Shown here: in pieces, positions 36,664 through 45,954 of the stretch
Numbering within the stretch: the stretch's first letter is position 1
Layout of the letters: every line of letters begins with the position of its first letter
NCBI RefSeq assembly: GCF_900108095.1
Contig: NZ_FNWL01000005.1
Span: 181,056 to 245,055 of the forward strand
Direction: 5' to 3'
Source of the DNA: Natronorubrum sediminis
GTDB lineage: Archaea; Halobacteriota; Halobacteria; Halobacteriales; Natrialbaceae
Length of the DNA: 64,000 bases
Notes under the pieces: model-generated
What the model was told of the DNA's origin: nothing
Seen by the model: only the letters and a program-made list of their open reading frames with translations
Databases searched by the model: none
Translations under genes and position numbers: made by a program

Positions 36664-37086
36664 TTACGTCCGCTCACGGACGGTGACGACCGGCACCGGT
36701 GCGTTTCGAACGACCTCCTCGGCGACGCTTCCCACCACCAGGTGATCGAGTCCCGTCCGACCTGCCGTACCGAGGACGACCATGTCGATCGCGTTCGTCT
36801 CGGCGGCGTCGACGATCTCTTCCTGTGGCACGCCGTGGCGAACGGTCGTCGTCACCTCGAGGTCGCGCTCGAGGGCCGCTCGCTCGGCGTCCTCGAGTGC
36901 GCTCGTGGCGTCGCTCTCCGGGTCAGAACGCATCTCGTCTTGCTTTTCCGAGCTGTGAGGACCGTCTTCGGAGACCGAGACGATGTGGAGACTCGCGCCG
37001 AGTTGCTCGGCGAGAGTAATTGCGTGATCGGTGGCCTGTCGTGCGCCGTCCGTCCCGTCGGTCGCGAGCAAAAGTGAGCGATACAT
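36664..37086 (-). CDS. Universal stress protein (UspA family)
   Basis: 140-residue single Usp domain. MYRSLLLATDGTDGARQATDHAITLA is the first strand and helix. GTAGRTGLDHLVVGSVAEEVVRNAPVPVVTV is the ATP-binding G-x2-G-x9-G(S/T) loop, so it is an ATP-binding Usp. ATG 37086 is chosen over an upstream start that would add 60 Arg-rich residues. It lies 80 bp downstream of the large Bat-like regulator on the same strand. Confidence 0.9.
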   Translation of the reverse strand: MYRSLLLATDGTDGARQATDHAITLAEQLGASLHIVSVSEDGPHSSEKQDEMRSDPESDATSALEDAERAALERDLEVTTTVRHGVPQEEIVDAAETNAIDMVVLGTAGRTGLDHLVVGSVAEEVVRNAPVPVVTVRERT

Positions 37087-37192
37087 GGGCACAACTATCG
37101 TCAGACTGACTGATACATCTCGCACTTGCTCGTGCCGGGTGTGGATAGTGAAGCTAAGAACGGACGCGAGTGCTCGAGAGCGGAGTTCAGAA

Positions 37193-38302
37193 TTAGATCT
37201 GCGGTCGATCGTGGCCCTTCGCCTGCAAGGCGCCACGCGTCGACGAACTGAGTCGATCGATGGAACCACGAGATTCGGCGACGTCGACCAACAGTTCGGA
37301 GAGGTTCACGAGGTCTGCGACGTACTCCTCGCGGCGTCGTCGCCAGCGTTCGGCCGTGCCGTCGTCCGCGAGTAACTCGAGTGAGTGCTCACAGAGCGAG
37401 TCGTAGTCGTCGAACTGTTTGGCCAGGTCGGCGCGCTCGAGTTCCACGAACTCGCCGTACTCGTGGTCGTCGGTTCCTCGATACCGGATCGCGGGCGTGC
37501 CGAGCAGGGCTGCCTCGTTGACCATCGTTCCCGTATCCGCGACGAGCAGCGACGCTTCGGCCATCGCGTCGTGGATCAGGGCCGGGTGGAGGTCGTACCA
37601 CTGGGCAGAGAGGTCCTCGAGGTCCATGTCGTCGCCCTCGTCCGAGACGAAGACGGTCGCGTGCTCGCTCAGTCGGCGGATCAGGTCACGTCGCTGCTCC
37701 GGTTCGAATCCCTCGAGGCTGGTGTCGTGCAGCGCGTCGAGAGCGTTGAACCGGACGATTGCGAAGGGTTCGTCCGGGTCGACGCCGAGTAGCTCCCGGA
37801 CGGGTTCGTCCCGTTCGAAGACGGCGGGGTGGAGGTACGCACACTCTTTGAAGCCCTCGAAGGTGTAGTGGGCGTCCCCGAGGTCGCGGCGGGTGACCGC
37901 CGGCGAGAGGATACAGTCGGCGAACGGCCGAGAGACGGCGTAGTTGAAGTCACCCGGTTCGTCGTCGAGGACCAGGACGACCGGCGTTCGGGTGAGCGTC
38001 CCGGCGAACGCCGCGTACGGGCCGCGACCGAAGACGACGTCGGGGCCGAATCGGCGGGCTTCGCGCGCGATCGTTCGAATCTGTCCCCCCAACTCTCGAG
38101 CGAAGCGAAGTTTCGAGTAACGGTCGGTGCCGTGGCCGCCGTAGACCCGATACGGCAGCTCGAAGTAGTCGAGTAACGCCGTCGTACAGGCGTAATCCCG
38201 AGTCAATACGAGGACGTCGTGGCCCGCGTCCTCGAGGCGGTCGACGACGTGTCGATACAGGTGGACGTGTGCAGGCGTGTTTGCAAAGACGAGGATCCGC
38301 AT
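37193..38302 (-). CDS. DUF354 family glycosyltransferase-like protein
   Basis: 369-residue protein of the DUF354 family, resembling GT-B nucleotide-sugar enzymes. MRILVFANTPAHVHLYRHVVDRL is the N-terminal Rossmann start, VVFGRGPYAAFAGTLTRTPVVLVLDDEP is typical of the family, and DTGTMVNEAALLGTPAIRY near 270 is the C-terminal donor-binding region. It probably acts in surface glycan or lipid-linked sugar synthesis. The start ATG has no close upstream gene. Position at the head of the glycan locus supports the role. Confidence 0.82.
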   Translation of the reverse strand: MRILVFANTPAHVHLYRHVVDRLEDAGHDVLVLTRDYACTTALLDYFELPYRVYGGHGTDRYSKLRFARELGGQIRTIAREARRFGPDVVFGRGPYAAFAGTLTRTPVVLVLDDEPGDFNYAVSRPFADCILSPAVTRRDLGDAHYTFEGFKECAYLHPAVFERDEPVRELLGVDPDEPFAIVRFNALDALHDTSLEGFEPEQRRDLIRRLSEHATVFVSDEGDDMDLEDLSAQWYDLHPALIHDAMAEASLLVADTGTMVNEAALLGTPAIRYRGTDDHEYGEFVELERADLAKQFDDYDSLCEHSLELLADDGTAERWRRRREEYVADLVNLSELLVDVAESRGSIDRLSSSTRGALQAKGHDRPQI

Positions 38303-38754
38303 CGACAGACCGTACGCCTGAGTGATCCTTTGTAATCACACAGCTACCTGATACACCCGTTCGCGAAGAATTTCTCGCCGAGCGTGAACGAGCGCGCCGA
38401 CGGAGAAACGGGCGTGAAACCCGCCCTAACGCGTAGCTACCGTCTCGAGTCGGTGGCGTTCCTCGAGCCTACCGACGAACGACCGAGCGCGACGCGACGA
38501 CGGAACGAGGTCGCCGTCGCCGATAACATCCGTGTCGTGGCGGCGACCCTCGTGCTCCCAGCGACGACTAATGGAAGCCACAGGCGGGCCACATCGATCT
38601 ATAAGAGTACGTGAAGAAAACCACGGTCGCCGTGACGACGAGCGTCGTTCTCGAGGAGTGATAACGCGGAAGCTGGTGATTTCGGTCTGCCGGCCGATCG
38701 CAGTTCTGTTTATAACAAAACGCCGGGTGCTGGTAGCACGCAGATAGTCGGCTA
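38303..38754. other. Divergent intergenic region with GT4 promoter
   Basis: 452 bp between divergent DUF354 and GT4 genes. A TATA-like GTTTATAAC at 38708-38716, 39 bp before the GT4 ATG, is a good promoter candidate. No gene seen. Confidence 0.5.
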
Positions 38755-39714
38755 ATGCACGTCCTCACGATCACGAACAGCGCCGACGCACCGTTTATGA
38801 ATCAGCAGATGGACGCTCTCGAGCGCCACGGGGTCACGTTCGAGATTGTGACGGTCGACGGGACCGACGACGAAACCGACCGCACGGCCCTCGATTACCT
38901 CCGCACGATTCCGTCGGCGGTCGCCGAGGCGAGCAACGGCTACGATCTGATTCACGCACACTACGGACTGACGGCACCGATCGCGCTCGCACAGCTTCGA
39001 ACGCCGGTCGTCCTCTCGCTGTGGGGTTCGGACGTACACAGTCCCGTCAAACCACTTAGTCAACTGTGTGCGCCGCTGTGTGAGGAAGTCGTCGTCATGT
39101 CGGATCGAATGCGTGAGGCGCTCGGACAGGACGCACACGTCATCCCCGACGGCGTCGATCTGACGAAGTTTCAACCGGAGTCACGAGAGCGCGCTCGAGC
39201 GAAAATCGACTGGGAGACGGGCGACGCCTACCAGGTCCTCTTTCCGTACTCGCCAAAACGTGGGGTCAAGGATTTTCCACGAGCGCGCCGAATCGTCGCC
39301 GCGGCCAGCAACTTTCTCGAGCGCCCGATCGACCTGCGGACGGTCTCCGACGTGCCCCACGAGACGGTTCCCGACTACATGAACGCTGCAGACGCCCTCC
39401 TGTTGACCTCGAAAAGCGAGGGCTCTCCGAACTCGGTCAAGGAGGCGATGGCTTGCAACCTCCCCGTCGTCGCAACCGACGTCGGGGACGTTCGAGAGCG
39501 ACTAACCGGCGTCACGCCCTCTTACGTCGGGCGCACCGACGAGGAACTCATCGAAGGCCTGATCAGCGTCCTCGAGCGCGAATCGCGTTCGAACGGTCGC
39601 GAGGCCGTCCGCGAGGTGAGCCTCGAGGAAACGACGAGTCAATTACTCGAGATCTACGAACGCGTCGCTGGAACGTCAACTCGACGGGTCGAAAACGTCG
39701 CACAGCAAGAGTAA
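38755..39714 (+). CDS. GT4-family glycosyltransferase
   Basis: 319-residue GT-B fold glycosyltransferase. The start MHVLTITNSADAPFMNQQMDALERHG is the N-terminal Rossmann unit and HAHYGLTAPIALAQLRTPVVLSLWGSD is the acceptor region. Near residue 220, SKSEGSPNSVKEAMACNLPVVATDVGDV is the E-x7-E donor-binding motif of GT4 retaining enzymes. It should add a sugar to a lipid-linked or protein-linked glycan at the inner membrane. It is shorter than typical GT4 enzymes (350-400 residues) but looks complete. Confidence 0.88.
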   Translation: MHVLTITNSADAPFMNQQMDALERHGVTFEIVTVDGTDDETDRTALDYLRTIPSAVAEASNGYDLIHAHYGLTAPIALAQLRTPVVLSLWGSDVHSPVKPLSQLCAPLCEEVVVMSDRMREALGQDAHVIPDGVDLTKFQPESRERARAKIDWETGDAYQVLFPYSPKRGVKDFPRARRIVAAASNFLERPIDLRTVSDVPHETVPDYMNAADALLLTSKSEGSPNSVKEAMACNLPVVATDVGDVRERLTGVTPSYVGRTDEELIEGLISVLERESRSNGREAVREVSLEETTSQLLEIYERVAGTSTRRVENVAQQE

Positions 39715-39864
39715 GAGACGAAATCTATTTCGCCGTCATCAGCTGCTGGTGGGATTCGCTTCGAGCCGACGATCCCGCGAGGCTCAACGAGTTCGACGAT
39801 CCACCGTAGAAACCGTTTCGACGGTCAGCACAATTGCACTTTCATCGGTTGCGGACTGTGAGGA

Positions 39865-40833
39865 TCAGACTTCCTCGCGGTACCAGGCCATCGTCTCAGG
39901 AAGGTGGTCCTCGAGCGGCCGATACTCGTAGCCGAGTTCCCGCTCGGCCTTTCTCGAGGTGTAAAAGAGGCGCTGCGTGGCGAGAGACGCCATCTGTCGG
40001 TCGAAGGGAAACATCCGAACGCCGGCGACGGCGCTGGCGGCTTCGGCGACCGGACCGGCGGCCTGAATCGCCAGCGACGGCACCTGAATCCGGGCAGGCG
40101 TGCCGTCGGCAGCATGTGCGATGCGCCTGACGGCCTGATTGTAGGTCAGGTTCTCCCCGCCGAGGACGTAGTGCTCGCCGTTCGTCCCCCGTTCGTCGGC
40201 CAACAACAGGCCGTCGACCACGTCGGAGACGCCGACGATGCTCAGGCCACCGGGGAGGTACGCCGGCATGGTCGGCTCGAGGCCCATCGCGAGCAGTTGC
40301 GCGGTGAACTCCTCGTCGCCGGGGCCGAAGATCGACGTCGGATGAACGGTGACGGCGTCTCCGCCCGTGGCGGCGTACTCGTCGACCATGCGCTCGGCCT
40401 CGGCTTTCGAGGCCTGATACGCGCCGATCGGTTCGGCCACGTCGGTCTCGTCCGCAACCTCCGCCCCGTCCGGTGGACGACGCGTCCCGGAGGTGCTGGT
40501 GAAGACGAGTCGGCCGACATCGCCCTGCCGGCAGGCCTCGAGCACGCGCGCCGTGCCGTCGGCGTTGACCCGGTAGACGGTCTCCGGGCCGGCGCTCCAG
40601 AGACCGATCCCGGCGAGGTGAAAGACGGTATCGACGCCGTCGACGAGGTCCGCGAGCGTCTCATCGTCGAAGAGGTCCCCGACGTACCACTCCACGCCCT
40701 CGAGGTCGCCGCGATCCGACGTAGGACGGCTCAGTCCGCGAACGTCCCAGCCGTCCGCGAGCAGGCGTTCACAAAGGGCAGACCCGAGGAATCCCGTCGC
40801 GCCGGTGACGGCGGCGGTAGTCGACCCGGTCAT
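39865..40833 (-). CDS. NAD(P)-dependent epimerase/dehydratase (extended SDR)
   Basis: 322-residue extended SDR. TGATGFLGSALCERLL at residues 10-25 is the dinucleotide-binding glycine motif, FTSTSGTRR supplies the Ser, and GAYQASKAEAERM is YxxxK. The overall pattern resembles dihydroflavonol reductase-like or NDP-sugar epimerase proteins. It is last in a three-gene operon with 4-bp overlaps (Gfo/Idh, DUF362-like, SDR), implying a shared pathway for one sugar or polyol derivative. Substrate unknown. Confidence 0.87.
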   Translation of the reverse strand: MTGSTTAAVTGATGFLGSALCERLLADGWDVRGLSRPTSDRGDLEGVEWYVGDLFDDETLADLVDGVDTVFHLAGIGLWSAGPETVYRVNADGTARVLEACRQGDVGRLVFTSTSGTRRPPDGAEVADETDVAEPIGAYQASKAEAERMVDEYAATGGDAVTVHPTSIFGPGDEEFTAQLLAMGLEPTMPAYLPGGLSIVGVSDVVDGLLLADERGTNGEHYVLGGENLTYNQAVRRIAHAADGTPARIQVPSLAIQAAGPVAEAASAVAGVRMFPFDRQMASLATQRLFYTSRKAERELGYEYRPLEDHLPETMAWYREEV

Positions 40834-41768
40834 GGTCCCTGCTCGAGTTGTGGTGGGACGGCGTCGCCGGAAACCGTCGCGTAGAGTCTGTAGGCAGCCG
40901 TCACGGCGGGGTGCATGTCGTCCGGCGGCGGCAACTCGCCTTTCGGCAGTCGGCGGCGAAGCGAGTCAACGTCGACGCTGACCCCGTCGTTCGGCGTCTC
41001 GACGGTGATCGAGGGCACCGACACGCCGAAGGCGTTCTCGAGGGCCGAATCGTCGGCGATCGAACGCTCGAGCAGCGACGAGGCGAGCGCATCGACTTGC
41101 GGCGTCGGTCCGGCCAGCAGGGTGTCAGCAGCGACCGGATCGCCACCGTAGGCGGTCGTCGCGTCGAGAACGGTGAGCACGGGTTCGGCGGCCCGCGTCG
41201 CCGCGAGCGCGGTCAGTTCGGAGTCGTCGACGCTCGAGACGAATCGCTCGAGCGTGCGCATCCCGCCCGCCACCGGGCCGTCCTCGGTCGGTCGGAGCGT
41301 CGGCACGACGACGACGGTGCTCTCGAGAAGTCGTTCGGGGACGGTGAGCGACAGTCGGTCGCCGTCGACTGAGACCACCTGATTTCGCCGCGGTTCGTCC
41401 GCCAGGTCGACGAGTGTCGCGTCGGTGGACTCGAGGATGGTCGGATAGCCGAGGTAGTCAGCCGTTCGATCGAAGCCGATTCGATCGTCGCTGATTCCGG
41501 CGACGGCAATTTCGGCGGTCGTTCGCCCCTCGAGGTGGTCGACGAGGGCGGCGACGACGGCGGGGTCGGTGACCATCCCAGAGGAGGGATGGAACGGATA
41601 GTGGGTATCCGGAACGAGCGTGAGTCGATCGGCAGCGGTGAGCGTGCCCGCGTGGGACTCGAGCAGCGTCCGAATCGGCGACTCGAGTGTCGCCCGTCGA
41701 CCGTCGCTGTCGGGGTCCCAGCCGCCGCGTCGCTCCGAGGCGTCGACGCCGGCGAGACAGACGCTCAC
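40830..41768 (-). CDS. DUF362-like protein
   Basis: 312-residue protein resembling DUF362, a family of unknown function often carrying iron-sulfur ligands. This member has only one cysteine (Cys5), so it cannot bind a cluster alone. Visible are a start SVCLAGVDASERRGGWDPDSDGRR, LVPDTHYPFHPSSGMVTDPAVVAALVDHL, and VVVVPTLRPTEDGPVAGGMRTLERF. Translationally coupled at both ends by overlaps of about 4 bp (start GTG). The tight coupling to two oxidoreductases suggests an enzymatic or scaffold role in the same pathway. The family assignment is moderate. Confidence 0.62.
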   Translation of the reverse strand: MSVCLAGVDASERRGGWDPDSDGRRATLESPIRTLLESHAGTLTAADRLTLVPDTHYPFHPSSGMVTDPAVVAALVDHLEGRTTAEIAVAGISDDRIGFDRTADYLGYPTILESTDATLVDLADEPRRNQVVSVDGDRLSLTVPERLLESTVVVVPTLRPTEDGPVAGGMRTLERFVSSVDDSELTALAATRAAEPVLTVLDATTAYGGDPVAADTLLAGPTPQVDALASSLLERSIADDSALENAFGVSVPSITVETPNDGVSVDVDSLRRRLPKGELPPPDDMHPAVTAAYRLYATVSGDAVPPQLEQGP

Positions 41769-42868
41769 GAGACCACCTCCGGAACCTCGAGGGCGGCGTC
41801 GTCGCCCTCTGCGGCTAGTTCGTAGGCCTGTTCGGCCAACTCGAGCGTTCGCAAGCCGACGTCGCCGCCAACGGGCGGGGCCTCGTCGTTTCGGATGGCA
41901 TCACAGAAGTCCTCGAGCGCGTCGTAGTGGGCCTGCAAGTAGAACGTCGGCCCGAATACGTCGGGATCGCTTCGGCGCAGCCGACTCGTGGCGTTCGTCA
42001 GTGCGGATTGAGCGGCGTCGGCGTAGAAGTTCGCCGGCAGGTGATCCTGATTCGTGATCGTGCCCGTGATCCCCTCGAGGCGCAGTCGCGTGTTGACCTC
42101 GGGCAGTTGCTCCCACTGGTAGGAGCCACAGTGGAGCGTGATCGTCGTCTCCGTCTCCGGCGCGCGCAAGAGCACCGTCGCGGCGTCCTCGACGGGCACG
42201 TCGAGCGTCTGCCCCATCGAGGCGCTCTGAACCTCGAGGTCGCCGAAGAGCCACTCGAGGACGTCCAGACAGTGGACGCCTAACTCGAGCAAGGAGCCGC
42301 CGCCGACGGCCTCCGGATCGAGGGGCCACGCTGGCGGCGCTTCGGAGGCGGGTGGCCGACCGAGCGGCCCGTCGTTGAGCCGCGTGATCGAGGCGTAGGG
42401 GACGTGTCCGACCCGCCCCTCGTCGAACTCGTCTTTGACGCCGACCATGTCGGGCTGGTAGCGAAGCGTGTGATCGACGCCGAGGGCGATATCGGCTTCG
42501 CGAGCGGTTTCGATCATCTCCTCGGCCTCCTCGGCCGTTCGCGCGAGGGGTTTTTCGACGAAGACGTCGACGCCGGCCTCGGCGGCGCGTTCAACCGCGT
42601 CCGCGTGAAGAAACGGCGGCAACGCGACGACCACCGCGTCGAGGTCTTCGTGCTCGAGGAGCGTCGTGTAATCGTCGTACGTTCGGGCTACACCGGCAGA
42701 CTCGGCTCGGTCGCGATTCGACGGCACCGCGTCGGCGGCCGCGACGGGAGTGACCCCCGGCATCGCGCTGGCCGATTTCAGGTGTACCATGCCGATGTTT
42801 CCGACGCCGAGGATGCCGAGCGAAAGGGCACTCGAGTCGGACCACCGGCCAAGAAGTGTTGCAGGCAT
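41765..42868 (-). CDS. Gfo/Idh/MocA family oxidoreductase
   Basis: 367-residue NAD(P)-dependent sugar or inositol oxidoreductase. LGILGVGNIGMVHLKSA near 17-33 is the Rossmann glycine motif and VFVEKPLARTAEEAEE near 100 is the EKP motif with the catalytic-site Lys. The C-terminal beta domain (GGGSLLELGVHCLDVLEWLFGDLEVQSASM) is typical. First gene of the three-gene operon. The ATG at 42868 leaves a 16-residue N-terminal extension, MPATLLGRWSDSSALS, which might be non-native. Confidence 0.9.
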   Translation of the reverse strand: MPATLLGRWSDSSALSLGILGVGNIGMVHLKSASAMPGVTPVAAADAVPSNRDRAESAGVARTYDDYTTLLEHEDLDAVVVALPPFLHADAVERAAEAGVDVFVEKPLARTAEEAEEMIETAREADIALGVDHTLRYQPDMVGVKDEFDEGRVGHVPYASITRLNDGPLGRPPASEAPPAWPLDPEAVGGGSLLELGVHCLDVLEWLFGDLEVQSASMGQTLDVPVEDAATVLLRAPETETTITLHCGSYQWEQLPEVNTRLRLEGITGTITNQDHLPANFYADAAQSALTNATSRLRRSDPDVFGPTFYLQAHYDALEDFCDAIRNDEAPPVGGDVGLRTLELAEQAYELAAEGDDAALEVPEVVS

Positions 42869-43046
42869 CTGCTCGCAACCCGACTGCCAGCGGGCTTTGT
42901 TATCGCCGCCCTACCCGTCTTAGTCGGGTCGTAGCAGCGCCCTTCGGTCGTCGGGTGCTGCATCGAAAACGCTCTGAAAGGACTCAGATGAGCGTCTCGA
43001 GAAGGGACACGGTTGACCAGGTGCGTACTCGAACGCACCCGGAAGC

Positions 43047-43685
43047 CTAGAAGAGTTCGTCGAACGGCCGGTCTGCACCGGATTCAGTCTCGACGTCGTC
43101 ATCCGGCTCGATTGGCGGCGCATCGAAGAGCCCGTCGCCACCTCGTTCTCGAGCAGCGAGCGCGTCATCGATACTGGCCTCCGTTTCGTCGTCTATCTCT
43201 GGAATTTTGAGGGCGGCGCGAACGTCGTCTGGCAGGTCTGGTCGCGACGCGTTCCGATGCCGTTCGATTTTCTCGGTGGTATAGAGATTCTCCTGGAGGG
43301 CACGCAAAACCGGGACGTACCGGAGGTAGCTGTACTCATCTAAGAGGGTGATTCCGTAGCTGGTGAACCCCCAGAACTCCCGTGGATCGTTACGCTCGGC
43401 CTCATCTCCACGGTATTTGTACTTCACCATCACCTGCTTCTCTGCGAGCCGGTCGAGATGCTCCCGGATGGTGGAGCGATTCTTGGGCACGAGGTATTCG
43501 AACTCGTCGAGCGTCACCAGAGACCCCGGGTGCCCGAGCACAGCCTGAACGATATGGTAGCGGGTTTCTTGCGTGAGGAATTGGTGTACTCGTCGCTGTT
43601 TCTCGATCGGCAGAACGTCATCGCCACCAAATGAGTCTGACTCGTCGCCGCCCAGATTTCGTGGGCTCCCCACACTATCACTCAT
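43047..43685 (-). CDS. Winged-helix transcriptional regulator, probable autoregulator of the divergent pair
   Basis: 212-residue DNA-binding protein. KQRRVHQFLTQETRYHIVQAVLGHPGSLVTLDEFEYLVPKNRSTIREHLDRLAEKQVMVKYKYRG (about residues 29-95) is a winged-helix domain with its recognition helix at NRSTIREHLDRL. The following part, FTSYGITLLDEYSYLRYVPVLRALQENLY, is a helical dimerisation-like region, and the last 50 residues are an acidic tail. ATG 43685 is chosen. The upstream open frame would read through the operator. It is divergent from the unknown gene at 43801, with its own TATA-like sequence inside the palindrome spacer, so negative autoregulation is likely (inference). Confidence 0.82.
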   Translation of the reverse strand: MSDSVGSPRNLGGDESDSFGGDDVLPIEKQRRVHQFLTQETRYHIVQAVLGHPGSLVTLDEFEYLVPKNRSTIREHLDRLAEKQVMVKYKYRGDEAERNDPREFWGFTSYGITLLDEYSYLRYVPVLRALQENLYTTEKIERHRNASRPDLPDDVRAALKIPEIDDETEASIDDALAARERGGDGLFDAPPIEPDDDVETESGADRPFDELF

Positions 43686-43729
43686 TACGTGTCCATTCCG
43701 TCTCCGCTCACGTAACTGTTCGGGATAGC

Positions 43730-43760
43730 CAGGTTGGGAAATAGTATTATTCCCAACCTG
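43730..43760. promoter_or_regulatory. Perfect 11-9-11 palindromic operator
   Basis: CAGGTTGGGAA (43730-43740), a 9-bp AT-rich spacer, then TTCCCAACCTG (43750-43760). The spacer and right arm contain minus-strand AATAATACTAT, the probable TATA of the regulator gene. The right arm adjoins AATAAGA, the probable TATA of the divergent gene. Binding of one dimer could shut both promoters. Confidence 0.75.
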
Positions 43761-43800
43761 AATAAGAACGGTTAAGGCGAACACATCTATAGATTAGAAT

Positions 43801-44640
43801 ATGAGTGGCCCACGGGTCCCACGCAATTCGTATGCCATCTACCGGGCCGTCGACCGAATTTTCGAGGGAATACACTCCCCACCACAGGGAGACTACCACG
43901 AAGTCGTCCGCTATATGAACGAAGAGCTTCCTCGGTTCGAGCAAGCCGATAGGAGCTATCTGATTCTCGGTAGCTACCGCGGCGCGTACGGACGACGTCT
44001 TCGAGCGTTCGCTAACTGCCTCAACATGCCAACAAACGCCGAATCGATCGTTCTCGGGGATACGATCGACTTGGATACTGCGGTTATCCCCGAATTCGAC
44101 GTCAAGCTCAACCTCCTCGGCGAGGCGGCAGATTACATTGCAGGCGTCTACGAGAAGGAAGACGGCGGAGAGAGCCCGGAGCTCGGGGTCGTCAGAGCAC
44201 TCTTCGTAAACAAGACGGTCGTGTTTCCGCGCGACTACACTGGCCTCACTCGCGATAGTCTAGAGACACGAGAAGACGTCATCCAGGCTGCACTGGCGGT
44301 GTACTACGCTGCTGTCGATCATACTGAGAGTGAGCAGCGAGTCGCCGAGAAGAAAAAAGCGGAACTCGCATCCCTGCTGAGGACAGCCCAAGAGGAAGGC
44401 GTCGATATCACCGAGCGAGAACTTACCGACCGCATCAAAGAGCGTCAAAGCGACATCGACGAACCGCCCGCCGAATACAGCTGGGTCCATCTCAGCTTCT
44501 TCAAACGGTTCGAGGCGATGGATCAGTGTTACCCCTGGACGACGATGGACGAACTGCGAGACTGTGCCGATGAAATGCCGGGCCCAGAACGTCCACAGTG
44601 GGAAACTGAGTTTAACGTCGGGCTGTTCCGTGACGAATAG
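43801..44640 (+). CDS. Unknown protein with a deoxyribosyltransferase/TIR-like core
   Basis: 279-residue protein not recognised by name. Residues 53-61 YLILGSYRG, then FDVKLNLLGEAADYIAGVYEKEDGGESPELGVVRALF (100-135), follow the plan of nucleoside 2-deoxyribosyltransferase-like and TIR-like domains: a strand ending in a Gly-rich turn, an alpha/beta core and an E-containing PELG segment where these enzymes place their catalytic glutamate (Glu127 here). The N-terminal 50 residues and the charged helix 175-220 are extra. If the fold holds, it could hydrolyse or transfer from a nucleotide such as NAD. That is inference. Controlled by the palindrome and divergent regulator. No antitoxin-sized partner other than the regulator is present. 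Confidence 0.6.
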   Translation: MSGPRVPRNSYAIYRAVDRIFEGIHSPPQGDYHEVVRYMNEELPRFEQADRSYLILGSYRGAYGRRLRAFANCLNMPTNAESIVLGDTIDLDTAVIPEFDVKLNLLGEAADYIAGVYEKEDGGESPELGVVRALFVNKTVVFPRDYTGLTRDSLETREDVIQAALAVYYAAVDHTESEQRVAEKKKAELASLLRTAQEEGVDITERELTDRIKERQSDIDEPPAEYSWVHLSFFKRFEAMDQCYPWTTMDELRDCADEMPGPERPQWETEFNVGLFRDE

Positions 44641-44686
44641 CCGCTTTCACGGACGTGCCCGTCTGACCAGCAGAGCGTTTCACCGA

Positions 44687-45679
44687 TCAGTTCCCGCCGG
44701 CGCTACTCGCCCCACCCGCAGTCGCCTGCCCGTCGACGTGTGTCGACACGCTGTCGAGGCCATCGAGGCCGTGTGATCGATGCAGTCGGTTCGCGACGTC
44801 AGCCATCGTTTCGACCGTGAGGTCCGTCTCCTCGCGACGACGAGCGAGGTGGGCGAGGATCGCACGCATCCGCTGGTCGTCTCGTTTCGACGTCAGATTG
44901 TTCGGATGAAGCCACATGTGGAACACGCCATCGGTCTGGACCGCCTCGTCGATCCCGCGACGGGCTAACTCGAGCATCGGATCCGCCCAGACGGACTCAG
45001 CGACGGTCCGTGCGGGGCCCTCGAACCCGAAGAGGAACAGCGAGGCCGGAACGTTGACCAGCCCGAACTCGTCGATTTCGGGCTCGACGAGCATCGACTG
45101 GTCTCGTAGCGTCGAATCGAAGAGGCCTCGAACGCCGTCTCTCGTCGGGGATTTGCCGCGGTAGGCGCTCACGCCGTGCTCTGCGAGTACGTCCCGGTGC
45201 CCGACGTCGTTTCGGGGATAGATGAACGAATCGACGGTCTGGCCCCACTCGGCGGCAATCTCGGTCGCTCGCTCGAGTTCGGCCGTGGCGAGGTCGTGAT
45301 CCGTCGCGGAGTCGCCGAAGAGAACGTGCGAGAAGGAGTGGCTGGCGAACTCGTGATCGACGTCCGACTCGAGGACGCGTCTAACGAGGTCGGGGCCGAA
45401 TCGGAGGTCCTCGCGATCCGCCCAGCTGTTGCGTTCGCGCTCGAACCAGCCGGGAGGTGCCGGGTGGTCGGCGTGCGTTCCGTCACAGGACTCGAGCATG
45501 AGGTGGCCGACGACGGCCCAGGTCGCTTCCACGTCGAACTCCTCGAGCAGATCGCACATGACGCTCCAGCCGCGGCGACCGGCTTCCAGGCGGTCCGTCG
45601 GCGGATCCTCGAGGTCGTGAAAGCCCCAGCCGAGTTCGGCATCGAGAGAGAGGACGACGCTACCCACGCAGGCCACCAC
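44687..45679 (-). CDS. Polysaccharide deacetylase (NodB-like)
   Basis: 330-residue carbohydrate esterase 4 (NodB) homologue that removes N-acetyl groups from amino sugars. LSLDAELGWGFHD contains the first metal/catalytic Asp pair, EFASHSFSHVLFG gives the HxxxH metal histidines, FIYPRNDVGHRDVLAEHG is motif 3, and FHMWLHPNNL is motif 5. No signal peptide, so it acts in the cytosol, maybe on lipid-linked glycans. Start GTG 45679. In the middle of the glycan locus. Confidence 0.88.
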   Translation of the reverse strand: MVACVGSVVLSLDAELGWGFHDLEDPPTDRLEAGRRGWSVMCDLLEEFDVEATWAVVGHLMLESCDGTHADHPAPPGWFERERNSWADREDLRFGPDLVRRVLESDVDHEFASHSFSHVLFGDSATDHDLATAELERATEIAAEWGQTVDSFIYPRNDVGHRDVLAEHGVSAYRGKSPTRDGVRGLFDSTLRDQSMLVEPEIDEFGLVNVPASLFLFGFEGPARTVAESVWADPMLELARRGIDEAVQTDGVFHMWLHPNNLTSKRDDQRMRAILAHLARRREETDLTVETMADVANRLHRSHGLDGLDSVSTHVDGQATAGGASSAGGN

Positions 45680-45954
45680 CAGCGACTACCCAATAATTCC
45701 ATGCCATACCTCAGTACCTGCGGGAGACATCGTTTTGTTATGGATTGCCTGTCGGCGGAGACAGCCAGTGGCCGCATCTATAGTGACATGATACGATCGG
45801 CACAAATCGTGTGATGAGAACCCACGACATTCCTCACTAGCACAATCAGATTGGCGGGTTACCATCCCGAACAGCCGTGAAATCTCCCCATAACAAAGCC
45901 GCCATCCCGGTACCACCGAGACAGCAGACGTCCCCGACGTCTCAAATACCAATC

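Noticed and set aside
37700..37730. GGTTCGAATCC, a tRNA T-arm-like sequence
   Set aside because: Lies inside the DUF354 coding sequence with no cloverleaf around it.
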